From assembly GCA_015501595.1 (NCBI GenBank), contig JADNRX010000353.1, positions 1-56,418 on the forward strand: DNA of 56,418 nucleotides, read 5' to 3'. The stretch comes from Hymenopellis radicata. Lineage: Eukaryota > Basidiomycota > Agaricomycetes > Agaricales > Physalacriaceae. Shown one piece after another: positions 11,021 to 22,564 of this stretch (position 1 is its first letter; each line of letters starts with the position of its first letter). The notes under the pieces were generated by a model that saw only the letters and a list, made by a program, of their open reading frames with translations, searched no databases and was not told the DNA's origin. The position numbers and the translations under genes were made by a program.

Positions 11021-11437
11021 TCGCTGTTCGAGAAAAGGAACCAACCCACGCGCAGTGACACTGCTGCCAAGCACGACCATCATGTTACACTGCCACACAT
11101 CTTGTCTCATTGACCATCACGTTGAAGCATATTGTATCCAGGAGAACCCACCTCTTGGACAAAGCAGTCAGTAACCATATTTCTCTCTCTCATGAACTAG
11201 GACCCCACAGCTAACCCTTGTAAGAGGTTAGGCCGACGAATTTGCTACATACGAAAATTTGCTCTTTACGGGACGCGCTGTACAACAGCCAGCTCTAGTA
11301 ACGCGTCAAGTGGTGGTCTAAGTACGTTGGATTTGCTCATCTGTAAGGCTTTCTGACGCGGCTCTCAAGGATCTAAGCAGTCCGTAGGCTACCCTTTCTC
11401 CGGTTCCATCAGAATTATTACAGTCAGGTGAAGGACA
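11020..11437 (+). promoter_or_regulatory. Duplicated leader region of F-box #3
   Basis: It shares blocks with the upstream region of #6: CAGTGACACTGCTGCCAAG against TGTGACACTGTTGCCAAGG near 46240, then TTGACCATCACGTTGAAG, the 5'-UTR intron tail CAGCTAACCCTTGTAAGA, and AACGCGTCAAG. The E-box core present in other copies is not preserved here. Confidence 0.45.
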
Positions 11438-12799
11438 GCGATTTTGAATGTTACGGCGTTGTACTAAAAGCGGATTTGAATTTCAGCATGGCGGAGACTA
11501 CGAATGCGAAATATTGTACCAACTGCACCCTCTCTTTGCTTCAGCCTACAGAAGTCCCGAAGACGCGCACCGACCGCGTGGAGGAATTGCTTCATCAGAA
11601 TCATCCTCCGCTTGACGTCGAGCTCCCCGCTTTTCACGAGGTTGTGGAGACCACGCCGGCTGCGCTTGCGGCTCTTGACTTGAAGATCGCCCAGGCACGA
11701 GAATTGCTAGAGAATCTCCTCTCGGCACACCAACAAGCGCTATCTCATTTCGAAGACGCAAAAGCGCTCCTCCATCCCATGCGTTCGATCCCCAACGAAC
11801 TTCTGGCCAACATCTTTAGCCATTGCGTACTGAAGTGTCACGACGATGGAGATCCTGACGCACTCGATCCCCGCGCGGCGCCTTGGCTTTTCACTCGTGT
11901 CTGCAGTCGCTGGAGAAATTTTGCCGTCAATTCGCCACAGCTCTGGACATACCTCTTGCTTGATTTCGACAAACATAAAGGCCGCGTTACGCCTCGCTAG
12001 GTCGCATATAAAGCGGGGCTCTTCATCGAGCGGTCCAGAGGGCTTCCGATGACAGTTTATCTCGGCAGTCAGAATGAGGTTGATGACCACCCAGCTCTAC
12101 CATGCCTAGAAGTCAGCATCCCTCGTTGGAGGTATCTGCAAGTCGACCTTCCGCGGAAGTCCTTGCACTGCCTTTCCGGAAATTACTTCTCAGACCTCCA
12201 AACGCTGTACATGCAGTACGATAACCAAGAGTGGGATTTGCACGTTGATGTATTCAAATCAACGTTCGCGCCTGTTCTGCAGAGTTTGGAGTTATCTTTT
12301 GGTTACTCCTGGCGAGCCTTTGACCTCGTGTCACTTCCTTGGTCGCATCTTACCTCCATTACGCTCTTCATCAGGAAAATCACTTTGGCATCTGGTTGAC
12401 TTGAGTTTAGATGCCTATTTTCTGGTTGACCCAAGGGGCCTAAGTTGCCAGAGACAACTCAAAGTAACTTCACACAACTTCCGCATCAGCCTCCTGACAG
12501 AGTTGCTCTAAGTTCCCAAGAGTTAACTCAGGCATCACCCCTCTCCCCAAGTTGCTGCCAGTTCTTAAGAGGTGACTTGAGTATGTACAGCATTATTGAA
12601 ATAGCTCTAGTTAACTACATGCACCAAGAATACATAGTTCAAACTTCAGTCACCATAATCCAACTCAAAACTACTTCAATTCGGCAATATATAGTTACAT
12701 ACTTGATGGCAGATATACAACGAGCCGGAATGCAACATCAGCAGGGTTCAAACGCCGATGGCAGCGATGGATTACACAATACATGACACTGCAAACTAG

Positions 12800-14900
12800 G
12801 TAGGAACACAACGGCCCCATCCAGCCTCGCTGCTCACCCAAGCCCAGCGTCGTCGTCCTTCTGCACCATGCTCTTCGCAAAGGCAAAAAAAGTTGTCATC
12901 GCTATTCAATGACTGTTTGACGACCGTCAACATCTGCATCGTGATTGGAAGCAAGGGAGAACGTACCCACAATTGTACCATCCGATTTCCGCTTGATGAA
13001 GTGCGATTCAGCGACGGTGTTCACGATTTGAGCCAACTGAGGACGAGCGGGACCGACCGTGTGCGCTCGACGCGTTTACGACGCCATAGCTGTTGCGGAC
13101 GAGACGCGCGCGCGGAGGCCGTCATCCAGAAGGGATACTGCCCACCTCGGGGGCTTATCCATCTGGTTTGCGTGGTTGTGTTGGCCGTCCAAGTAACAGG
13201 AGGAGGGCATTGATAAGAGCCTGAATGGACGAAGTTCAATTGAATTTAAACAAAAAATCAAGAAGGTATGCGAACCGTTTAGGCTGGACGCGTCTGCGAC
13301 TCCATCTAGCCCGAATCCCATCTCCTAGCCACGTTGTCGGTGCGAGCACGACGGCATAATGGTGAATGTAATGCCTTGAAGGTACCATCATCTAAGTGTT
13401 GGCGCGAGCAGATGGGTAAAAAGGCGTCCTCGCTAGTCAGCTGTTGGAAAAAGTCTCGCACTGCGAAGAGCTTCAAGGGTACGACGCATGAGACAGAGAA
13501 AAAAAGAACAAAAATAAACGTACCTTTACGGGCAACGTGTTCTGCTACTCCACTCGCTCGCCGCCATCCAAGCCGTTCGCTGCGTATCGTTCCTTGTATG
13601 TCGTGCTGCCTCGCGTCCTGTTCTGTTGCCAGGGTGAATCTTTGTGGACGCTATGCGGCCTCGCGTTGCCGCAGTAAAATCGAGTCGTTGAGTCGCCTTA
13701 CCGGGCAGATGCGTTGGGAGCGTTGTCTTCGCCGAATTCATTGTGGCTCGAGCGGCCTGCCCAGGCCAGTTAGATTGAACAGGAAACAGGAGCAAGAAAA
13801 AATGCTCACAACTTACGCGACGCCAGCCGCCCCTCATCACAACTTCCGGGGGCTCTTGAAGCCCGTCGCCGTCTTCCCAAAATGTTGCTGCTCCGTCCTG
13901 GAGGCTTACGCGACGACGTCGCTCGGCGGGAGAGCAGAATGTAACGAACTCATCCCCACGGCTGCCGGAAGCCGTTATTGCGTGTCATGGATCCAAGAAG
14001 GCAAAGAAATCCGAAGAAAATCGCCAAGAGAGGGCCCACAAAAAGTCCAAAGGCCGTAGCACCGCACCTCATTGAGGTGCTGTGGTGGGAGAAGACAAGG
14101 AGAAGACAAGTGATCGCATCCTTGCTGAGACCATCCTGGCCGAGGTAATCGTCTGCTTTATCCTCCCAGTCAATAAAGTCGTCGAGGTCCTCATCGTGTT
14201 GGTCGCTGTCGCTGTCGCGTCGCCATCGCCGCGGTTACCATCCCATTCCACTACAGACGGTAATACACTCTTGGCTTCGTGATGCCCGCGTCTTGATGAA
14301 GTCGGAACGTTGAGGCAGGACCTGTCCTCGTCGACAATAAGGCAGGCCGCTAGAAGCGTGCATGGCGTAAGTTTTCAGAAAACAAAACGAAGAGATACGC
14401 ACCATTCTGAGCTGGACGCGTCCGCGACGCCGTCCAGCCCAAATCCGAGCTCCTGATCTCGTTGTCGGCGTAGACATGACGGCGATGCAAGGGCTCTCGA
14501 GGTCCAGTGTCATTGTCCAGAGTGTTGCTGCTCGGTCCGAACGGAGCCATTCCCGTTGGTGCAGCCATTCGCCCATCGTCGTCACCAAGGGCTGTTATCG
14601 ATATACGCCCTCCAAAGCCGTAGATTTGACAGAGCAGCCTGTTGAGAGGGCTTACGCCCCACAGTCGTTGCCGCAGTGGAGGATAGCGAGCCCGAGACAA
14701 AATCGGGAAAGACGACATCGGTTGATTGATGGTGGTGGTAGAGACATGAGCGATATTCGATCAAGCTGATCAGATATGTATCGTGTCTCTTTCCTCCTAC
14801 CGCATCCTGACCGCATCTCATGGACGACGTCTTCGAGCCCAGACCAAAATCTTCCGCATTTTCTATCTTGCTTGCTTGTCTTCTGTTTCTGTCTTCTACA
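12800..14900 (-). other. Possible decayed multi-exon gene(s), unidentified
   Basis: The minus strand shows GT-AG candidates such as GTACGTTTATTTTTG (near 13520) and GTAAGTTGTGAGC (near 13815). Two related segments, near 13310 and 14440, both encode a GFGLDGVADAS motif. The plus frame 13334-14059 (241 codons) is Arg/Cys/Ser-rich, with no domain I recognise, and is probably chance. The duplication of the GFGLDGVADAS segment suggests a repeat-containing mobile-element gene. Confidence 0.25.
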
Positions 14901-15221
14901 TTCAAAGCCATATGGACTCTCTGCTGCGCGATATTTGCTTCCCTTGTTGTCTCTCTCCTCCATGATGACTATAGCAGACACCCAATTCATACCCGTTCTG
15001 CTGACTCTCGGCGCTATATATCCACATTGATGCTAATCGTCGCGAGATCATCCCCGCGGCCTGGCTTTCCACCGACTCATCATGCAGACCGATAGATAGG
15101 TAAGTTCATCTCTCATCCTTCATACGAGGTTACGCCTCAAGAAAATTGTGTGTCCAATCTACTACAGCTCTGATTCCGTTGTTACCAACTGTCTGAATAG
15201 AAAGAGTGCGTGTCTCTCTCC

Positions 15222-15386
15222 ATGGTGGCCCAGTCGGTTATGATTCCCCACCTTGTCCACGACAAGCAACATGGCAGCCTGATCTACGTGTACCGCGCCA
15301 ACTTCGGTAAGGATGTGACGCCCATCATCCTGATGCAGCACTGGGGCTTTGACCTCGACGCGAGTCTGAAGAGGGCGCGGACGTGA
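15222..15386 (+). pseudogene. alpha/beta-hydrolase N-terminal fragment
   Basis: A 54-codon frame contains HGSLIYVYRANFG and TPIILMQHWGFD. This resembles the beta-strand and oxyanion-loop start of alpha/beta-hydrolases (PVILMQHFRGNMD-type). No nucleophile elbow or further body follows. It may be a gene scrap carried within the 7.7-kb insertion. Confidence 0.35.
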
Positions 15387-15589
15387 AAGGCCATGGGCTG
15401 AAGATGAAAGCGGATAGTATCACCTCACTGGACGGTCATGGGTTTCACAAACCTAGCTACATCTCTGCACACAGTGAATTACCAACAGTGAGGCTGGGAT
15501 GCGTTTCCTGTGCCATACCTCCTCATCTTGCCATCTCGTTTGCCTTTCTCCAGGCTTATGTCTCTTCTTATTGGAGGCTGCACGGGGTA

Positions 15590-15643
15590 TCATGCACGTC
15601 GACCGGCCCCGTGCAATTGCTCGGGGATGGTCGGCTGGCATGA
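15590..15643. repeat. 54-bp hairpin repeat, copy A
   Basis: An imperfect palindrome from TCATGC to GCATGA, with CCCCG / CGGGG inner arms around a GCAATTGCT loop. Related copies lie at 16312-16366, 19064-19118 and 26154-26207. Confidence 0.7.
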
Positions 15644-16115
15644 ATAAAATCCTGCATAGAACATTGAGGTGTCGAGAGGCTGCAGAGCGAGTTTCCCGGT
15701 TATGGGAAACTCACCATGTAACATCATTGGGTGTCCACCTTGCTGACCAACTTCGATCAGAAGTGTTACTCTTTGTCTTCTACCACCATCTTCGATGTCG
15801 TCCTGGCTTTTCACTCACCAACATCAACAGCAGATGCAATTTGACAGCCGGCCTATGGAGAGCCAGGCCGACCTTGAGCAGGGCTTTGTAGGCCGGCTGT
15901 CAGCTTTGTGTCTGTTCTTTCTATTCTTCTTCTTTTTCTCATGTCAGCTCACAAATTTCATTCTACATAGTACGCCTGCGCCACGCCGTCCGCGAAATCC
16001 AAACCCGGATCTGGATGAATTGAGGTGCTATCGTTGCCCGAGCCGTAGACGCGCATACGAGGATCTTCGGTGGGCGAGGTGACCAGAGCCACGTTGACGT
16101 CACGTGCATGTTGGG

Positions 16116-17197
16116 TAGAGACCTCAACGACTCAAATCCGGGTCAGATCCGCGATCCGTCACGCGAGTACCCGTGGCCCAAACTGCCGATCCGCGATCCT
16201 TATCTGATCCGACCCGCCACGGATTACGGATCAAGACGAGTCGGATCGCCGAGATCACCGAGCGGATCGAGTACTCGAGTAAACTCGAGTATCGGACGCA
16301 CCCAAATCTATTCATGCCCGACGAGTATCCCCGGGCAATGGCACGGGGACACTCAGTCGTGCATGATGCAGACTGAGGGTGGTGGAGGTGAGAGTGGGAG
16401 TGGTGGTATGGTGGTGGTGGTTGCTACGGCAGTGGTGGTGATAGTCGTTGCCGTCCAGAGAGTGGTGGTGGTGGTGGCGGCGGCGGTCGTCGTCATCCAA
16501 GTCGAGGTCAGCGTCTTTATCGCGACGTGGCCGCATTCTCGCCACATCCTTGCCGCATTCCCCGCATCCTCACCACATTCTCTCCATCCTCGCCATCGCT
16601 GCATCGTCGTCGTCATCAGGTCGTCGTGACCGTAGTCCAGAAGTCGTCCTCGTCGCGGAAGTCGTCCCCGTCGCGGAAGTCGTCCCCGTCACGGAAGTCG
16701 TCCTGGTCGCGGAAGTTGCTGCTGCCGTCGCAGAGACAGCAGCAGCAGGCTCAGCACATAGCCAAAGCCTGAATCTCCACCCCAGAGGCCGCCTGACAAT
16801 CGTCAGAGTGGCAGGGATGACAGTCGTCATGCCCTGGGTGGTGGTGGTGGTGGTGAGCAAAGAGATCGAGTCATCGATCCAACGCTTACGCGTCGCTTCG
16901 GATCTCGGTCCGAAACGCCGGATCGCGAGAAATTATCGTGCATGCCTTGTTTGGGGCACGCAAGACCCCGTTTAACTTACTAAAAATTTGTAAATTAACT
17001 TTAAATATATACCAACATTTTCACGAGTCAACACGAGTACTCGCGACGAGTACTCATGCCTCCAGAGGCTGATCCGCGATCCATGTGCGATCCGACCCGC
17101 CACGGGTCTACGGATAAAACGGATCGGATCTCCGAGATGCCCGAGCGGATCGAGTATGGGTAAACCCGTGTGATCCGTTGACTCGTTGAGGTCTCTA
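16116..17197. mobile_element. hAT-like non-autonomous element, TAGAGACCTC family, copy 1
   Basis: A 1082-bp element with ends TAGAGACCTCAACGACTC and the inverse, 17 of 18 matching. The 8-bp flanks are ATGTTGGG and ATGTGGGG (one mismatch). Subterminal repeats are ATCCGCGATCC and GATCCGACCCGCCACGG at both ends. The interior has a hairpin (16312-16366), GTGGTGG and GTCGTCC microsatellites, and a core with GCCTGACAATCGTCAG. Non-coding. Confidence 0.9.
16312..16366. repeat. Hairpin repeat, copy B
   Basis: The same imperfect palindrome as at 15590: TCATGC at the left, GCATGA at the right, with CCCCG / CGGGG inner arms. It is located inside the hAT-like element just after its left subterminal repeats. 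Confidence 0.7.
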
Positions 17198-17329
17198 ATG
17201 TGGGGTTTTGATCGATCGTGCCCTTTCCTCCTACTTGCCTCCTACCACCATCTTCTGCAAGATACTTAGCACAGAAAACTGGTGCGAGTGCGCTCTTCTA
17301 TTTCACTGTGACCACTAACTGTATTTTTT

Positions 17330-17688
17330 TAGGACAATCACCACAACGACGACATTCAACTGCGCCGCCCCCACCGCTTCAACCACGATGATGACCTGCA
17401 ACCTCCACCACGACGCTCAACAACGAGTATGCTGCTCCGACGACGACACCGCTTTAGCCACGACCACGACCACGCTTCAACGACCCCCAAAGCCGCTGTT
17501 CCCACCACAATGACGACAACGCCTCAACCAAGACGACGCCCCAACTACGACGATGATGGTGCCTCAACCATGATGACACTGCTTTAACTACGACGACGTT
17601 GCAGCTACGACCACCATGACCACAACGACTATACGAGGATACCACACGACGAGGACCACACTATACGAGGACTACGACCATGCGAGGG
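17330..17688. repeat. Imperfect ACGACNACC simple-sequence tract, left part
   Basis: Roughly 360 bases of degenerate CGACGAC/CACCACGAC repeats. It continues at 18113-18570 on the other side of the hAT-like element inserted at 17689. Long frames here are products of the trinucleotide repeat and not genes. Confidence 0.75.
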
Positions 17689-18104
17689 TAGAGCATGCCA
17701 CGAGTCTAAACCCGGGTCCGGCGGGTCGAGTTTGCGCGGGTTTGCATATCTGAAGTCCGGACTTGCGACTTGTCTCAAACTCGCGAGTCGCGGGTCTAAA
17801 ACTCGCGAGTTTGCGAGTTTTTGACGAGTTTTGAGCTATAACCCACTCATATCCCCTTCAACTGAGGTCAAACTAGTGCAAACATCATCTCTATAGCCTA
17901 TTGCAACTCTGTTGGATCATATTTATATGTATAACACAGGTTATATGCATAATATTATATCTTAACTGACTACCGGAACCTGCGCAAGTACTTGCAGAAT
18001 GCTCCAACCTCAAACCTGCGACTTGCGCGAACCCGGGTCACGAGTCGCGAGTCGCAGGTTACCTGCGAGTTACCTGCGCTGGCCGAAACTCGTGGCATGC
18101 TCTA
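17689..18104. mobile_element. hAT-like non-autonomous element, 416-bp family, copy 2
   Basis: The same length (416 bp) and nearly the same sequence as 2722-3137. Ends are TAGAGCATGCCACGAGT. The duplication TGCGAGGG lies at 17681-17688 and 18105-18112. High identity of the two copies suggests recent activity. Its target is the simple-sequence tract. Confidence 0.93.
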
Positions 18105-18112
18105 TGCGAGGG

Positions 18113-18570
18113 CCACGACCACAGCACGACCACGGCTGCACCATGACGACAATGGCCATACCACGACGACGACCATTCAAGGACTATCACCACACGACAA
18201 GGACCACGACCATACAAGGACTACGACCACACGGGGACCGCGAGGACTATGACTATACGAGGACCATGACAATACGATGTGAGCGACGACAAGGACAAGG
18301 ACCTAGTCTGGCGACAACACAATGATTGACAAGGATCAAGTACAGACGACAAGGGCATGGACCGACTACGATGACCATGAGACCACAAACCGAACATGAT
18401 GACGACTTGGACCGAGCACACTGATGTTGAGGACAAGGGCGGTGTATAGTGATGACTAGGAAGAACTGAGTATGGCGATGACCAGGAAGAACCGAGCATG
18501 ATGACATTGATAATGAGGACAGGCACTGGGACCTGGCTGATGAGAATAACAACTGCGCATGGCGAGCATG
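18113..18570. repeat. Imperfect GACCACGAC simple-sequence tract, right part
   Basis: This continues the tract interrupted at 17689, with units such as ACGAGGACCACGACCA changing gradually to AAGACCGAGCATGATGA-like repeats. No gene seen. Confidence 0.65.
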
Positions 18571-18868
18571 AGGATTGAGCATAACACACGTCGACTCATA
18601 CAGGTGGACAGCATTACCGGTCGCGGTCTAGATTACTGTTGGAGTTTCTTGAGCTGTAGACTATTTCTGTTGTTATATATTCAATATCAAGAGGCTGATA
18701 CTGTTGTTATGCTTCTGTATGCCCTGTTCTCGGAGTATTGCCTGCTTGACTAAGCTGACTGCATAGCCTGAGTTCCTTCTGAAACTCGATGAAATAACAT
18801 AAGTTGACTTGAAGGCATGCTGGAGATGACTTGGAGTTAGCTTAGATTGAATCCTATGCTGTTCAGGT

Positions 18869-19933
18869 TAGAGACCTCAACGACTCAAATCCGAGTCAGA
18901 TCCGTGATCCATCGCACGAGTACTCGTGGCCGCGAGGGCCGATCCGCGATCCTTATCTGATCCGACCCGCCACGGATTACGGATCAAGACGAGTCGGATC
19001 GCCGAGATCACCGAGCGGGTTGAGTACTCGAGTAAACTCGAGTATTCCACCACCCAAATCCATTCATGCGCGACGAGTATCCCCGGGCAATGGCACGGGG
19101 ACACTCAGCCGTGCATGATGCAGGGACTGAGGGTGGTGGGGGAGTGGGAGAAGTGGTGGTGTGACGAAGGTGGTGGTGGGAGTGAGCATAGTGCCGGTGT
19201 GTCTCATCCACGTTGTTGCGTCGTCTGCATCGGTGTGTGACCATTGTCGCGACGTCCACGTTGGTGCGACGTCCACGTATCCGCGATGTCGTGATCTACA
19301 TACATCGTCGCGTCGTCCTCATCATCACCCCATCCTCATCATCACCCAATCCTCACCATTCCATCGTCGACGTCGTCCAAAAGTCGTCGCAGTGATCCAG
19401 GCATTGGCATTGTCGCCCACAAGTCCCTGCTGTGTCGTCCGCATCCTGTGCTGTTGTCACAGAGACAGCAGCAGGCGCCCAGCACGCAGCCAGGGCACAA
19501 TACCCACCCCAGCAGCTGCCTGACGGTTGTCAGAGCAGCAGTGGTGACGGCCGTCACTCACTGGGTGGTCGCGGTTGTGGTGGAGAGAGAGGAAGACAAG
19601 ATCGAGCCAGTGATCAGACGCTTACGCGTCCTCTCGGCGTTTGCCGGATCGTGAGAATTGGCGAGAAATTCATGCGAACAGCTCATTTGGGCGATGCACG
19701 GCCCCGTTTAACTTCGTAAAAATTTGTAAATTAAGGTTAAATATATAGCTAAATATTGACGAGTCAACGCGAGTACTCGCGATGAGTACTCATGCCTCCA
19801 GAGGCTGATCCGCAATCCATATGCGATCCGACCCGTCACGGGTCTACGGATCAAACGGATCGGATCTCCGAGATGCCCGAGCGGATCGAGTATGGGTAAA
19901 CCCGCGTGATCCGCTGACTCGTTGAGGTCTCTA
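18869..19933. mobile_element. hAT-like non-autonomous element, TAGAGACCTC family, copy 2
   Basis: A 1065-bp element with the same ends and subterminal GATCCG repeats as 16116-17197. It has a perfect 8-bp duplication GTTCAGGT (18861-18868, 19934-19941). It contains hairpin copy C (19064-19118) and the core with GCCTGACGGTTGTCAG and CGCTTACGCGTCCTC. Non-coding. Confidence 0.93.
19064..19118. repeat. Hairpin repeat, copy C
   Basis: The palindrome nearly matches copy B in sequence and in position within its element. Confidence 0.7.
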
Positions 19934-21086
19934 GTTCAGGTTAACCGAAGTTGACTTGAAGTTAACTTGGGAATGCAAGCAGGTGTAGACTGTGTCCTGA
20001 GTTAAACTGGCTGAATTGGAGACTTCTAAGCTCTAGGTTAACCAGATTCTCTCTGGTTAACCATAGTAGACCTAGGCTCAAGACCCATATTCCTGATGTT
20101 CCCGGCGTTCGACATCGATGCTTTGATTCATTTGCGTACAATGACGAATTTGGAAGACCTGCAGGTCGTTGCCAGTTCCGACGGCCACACTCCCATTCGA
20201 GATGCCATTGCACTCCCGAAGCTTCGCTGCGTCTCTATTCTTGAGGACGACAATTCCGCCGGACGTAGCGCGGAATTTTTATCCGCATTGACTGTCAGTC
20301 CTGCATTGTCTGAACTCGTTCTTGAATTTCCCGACTATTCAATCATCAATTTTCCGACACAGCCATTTCCGTTCAGTAACCTGACCAAGCTAGACATTCG
20401 TTGCAATATGAATGCGCATGAGGAGAATACCCAGCATCTCTTGAATTTCCTTACCCTTACACATCGTGTTGAATGGTTACGCCTCTACAGTCTCAATTCT
20501 CTGACAGCCGAGTTCTTTGACGGTCTCAACCTGTCCAAATTCGTGGACGGTACGCCCGTTAGACTGCCATGTCTGCACTTCTTGCACCTCAGCACGTACC
20601 CGTATACTGCTACCCTCGGCAATTCGGAACTCGTCTCGCTTTTCGCAATGTTGGACTCCCGGTTGCAAGACGATGAAGCGCCCGAAGTAGATGAAGGGAA
20701 ACAGCCCCTGTTCATTCTTCGGATGAAGATGACGGACATGCGCAGAGCTTACTACGAGCGGGCTCCAGTTCAAAATCGTGCTCGAATTCCGAAGATAGTC
20801 AAATGTTTCTGGAGAATGTGCTCCTTCCACATTGGGTGTATCTCCAGATGAGAAAGAGGAATGTTGTGGAGCCTATCTAGAATGGACTCGGAGTTTCAAG
20901 GCGACGACTAGCCAAAATTTAGGTTTACACGATGTATTGCGATGGCATGAGAAAAAGGACAATGAAAATTGGAAGTTAACTTCAACAACTATGTAGTACC
21001 GTGGGTCGCCCAAATAATCTTCACGAGATATCATTTGAACACTACTAGCGTCAATTCAAAGCGATATCGTCTCCTCTTCCCATCAT

Positions 21087-21560
21087 CAAACCCCATGTAC
21101 GCTAACCCCGACGAACACACCTTCGACTGTTCGACATGAACGTGGACCCCTCCGCGGTCGCCATGCTCCCATACAGCGACTACCTCCGGCGCGCGCTCTT
21201 CAGACAGACCCTCCACCCCGGCTTCTACGGGGCTACACCGCCGTCTTCCGCTCGGTCTTGGACGTTCTCCGGCGTGTGCCCACAGTCACGCTCATCGCTG
21301 TTAAAGCACACGTGCTGGCCAACTACCCACAGGTCATTGAGCATTTTTTCGCACAGGGCGGTCAGGTTGTGTATGCTCTCGATGCTATTACTATGGGCAT
21401 GGCGAAAGTAGTCAGATCATGGGGAATTTGATAAGAGTGGGGCAGCGTTTGCGGCTTTGCCGCAGTGCGACAAGGATTACGATTTCGCCCTTGTTAGGAA
21501 GATGGCTGAGTTGCCTGCTAGCAGGCGTTGGGTCCGTATTGATTCTTGTAGGGTCTTTCT
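21087..21560 (+). pseudogene. Conserved hypothetical protein, decayed copy B
   Basis: It matches the gene at 41357-41985: YANPDEHT, DPSAVAMLPYSDYL, RALFRQTLHPGFY, VFRSVLDVLRRVP, AHVLANYPQVIEHFF and FAQGGQVVYALDAI. The segments lie in different frames because of single-base losses near 21130 and 21232. The first exon (GCTCGHC region of the other copy) is absent. Downstream DNA to 21828 is also homologous to 41985-42235, marking the left edge of a segmental duplication. Confidence 0.65.
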
Positions 21561-21828
21561 TGTTCAGGTTTCTGCAGAGTGTGACTCTCAAAATCTCTAA
21601 ATATGATAGATTCTTACTAGAGGATAGATCCTTACTGATTTTGGGTTGGTGCCGCGATGTGGATTTCATACAAACTTAAGCATCCGATGACGATGAAGAC
21701 GATAGCAACCGTGACTTGGAAGTTGGAGGTATCGGTAGAACAACTTGGATAGTAATCTTCAAAACTGTTGAAGAATTCATCAGTGCGGCGATAATCTACT
21801 TTTTACTTCCAAGCACATTGAACAAGTA

Positions 21829-22070
21829 CTATACCGTTTCGACCGCATGTTCGCATAACGCGTCACGCGGCCGTCGGAACCTAACTTAGAGCTAATGATA
21901 ATGCGTAACGGGGCCTCATTTCAGGGCTGCATCGCCCAAAACGGCAATTTTTCGGGCCCGGCTGCGGCGGGACTTCCAAATTGGGCCTTGTGCCTGAAAA
22001 TGAACCTATTTCCTGTAAGTTCGCGGCATAACGTGTCACATGCCGCGAACTTACGGTCGAAACGGTACAG
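21829..22070. mobile_element. TA-flanked MITE, copy 2
   Basis: A 242-bp element with ends CTATACCGTTTCGACC and the inverse of CTGTACCGTTTCGACCGT. TA lies at 21827-21828 and 22071-22072. The empty site is at about 42229-42240 (GAACAAGTAACACTGG). It shares the internal TGCGTAACGGGGCCTC motif with copy 1. The right end has a nested inverted repeat (GTAAGTTCGCGGCAT...). Confidence 0.88.
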
Positions 22071-22156
22071 TAACGCTGGCACCACTCGAATGTCGAACAC
22101 AGAAAAACACGCATGATCATGACGGTTCTGATCAAAGAGTCTTGAAGGAGGTCTTT

Positions 22157-22316
22157 GCCGAATTCGGTGGCACTGGCACGTGGTCGTTCCTCTCTTTCTC
22201 ATTGACGATCACTTTGAAGTATTGTATCACAGTATCAGAGGCGCAACTCTTGGACGAAGACAGTGAGTATTATTTTCCTCTTTCATGGACTGCAACTAAC
22301 CCTTGTAAGAGTTTAG
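22157..22316 (+). promoter_or_regulatory. Conserved F-box upstream block and 5'-UTR intron before #4
   Basis: It holds TTTGCCGAATTCGG, an E-box CACGTG at 22177-22182, and TTGACGATCA. This is followed by a well-formed candidate intron, 22263-22316: donor GTGAGTATT, branch CTAAC, acceptor TTTAG. The layout repeats upstream of #2 and, with a weaker donor, of #6. Confidence 0.5.
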
Positions 22317-22564
22317 TCCGACGAATTCGCCTACAAAATTTGCTCTTGACACGCACAACAGCCAGCTCTATAGTAACGTATCGAGTGGCGTGGGTGTCTG
22401 TGTTGGCTTCGTCTTAGATCTGTATGCTGCTGAAGCGGCTCTCAAGGATCTAAGCAATCCCTACCCTTTCCCTGGTTCACATACCGTCAGAATCGTTACA
22501 GTCAGGTGAAAAACAGCGATTTCGAACGTTGCGGCATCCTACTGAAAGCGGATTGAATTCAGGC

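Larger units (their letters stand above)
12369..20098. mobile_element. 7.7-kb insertion in F-box #3, probably a DNA transposon with nested elements
   Basis: The insertion is bounded by inverted CATCAGGAAAAT / ATATTCCTGATG ends. There is a short duplication, TT or TTC; the sequence cannot decide between a 2-bp and a 3-bp site. Both flanks inside carry GTTGACTTGAAG / GTTAACTTGG-type subterminal repeats (12390-12570, 18785-18840, 19940-20040). Three hAT-like elements are nested within (16116, 17689, 18869). About 5.2 kb of its own DNA remains. No transposase motif was recognised, so it may be non-autonomous or decayed. Confidence 0.65.
11488..20880 (+). pseudogene. F-box/LRR-like paralogue #3, split by a 7.7-kb insertion
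   Basis: The 5' part (11488-12368) has the CTNC motif, coiled coil, F-box (PNELLANIFSHC), APWLF and CSRW. It carries a TAG at 11998-12000 where sisters have a Gln codon in RQCAYK. The frame then continues VAYKAGLFIERSRGLPM to SLPWSHLTSITLF. The 3' part resumes at 20101 with PAFDIDALIHLRTM and runs through NTQHLLNFLTLTHRVEWL. A frameshift near 20750-20800 moves the C-terminus to the frame reading FLENVLLPHWVYLQ, ending at 20880. Joining at 12368/20101 restores the family motif F-P-A-F-D exactly. Inactive. Confidence 0.85.

Noticed and set aside
13334..14059. Plus-strand 241-codon open frame
   Set aside because: Arg/Ser/Cys-rich composition without domains, and the opposite strand shows better splice-like structure. 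Not called as a gene.
16312..16975. Open frames of 173-175 codons at 16108-16975
   Set aside because: They are made by GTGGTGG and GTCGTCC microsatellites inside a non-autonomous hAT-like element.
18221..18589. Minus-strand frames of 109-122 codons
   Set aside because: These are Ser/Cys/Val-rich products of the degenerate GACCACGAC tract.
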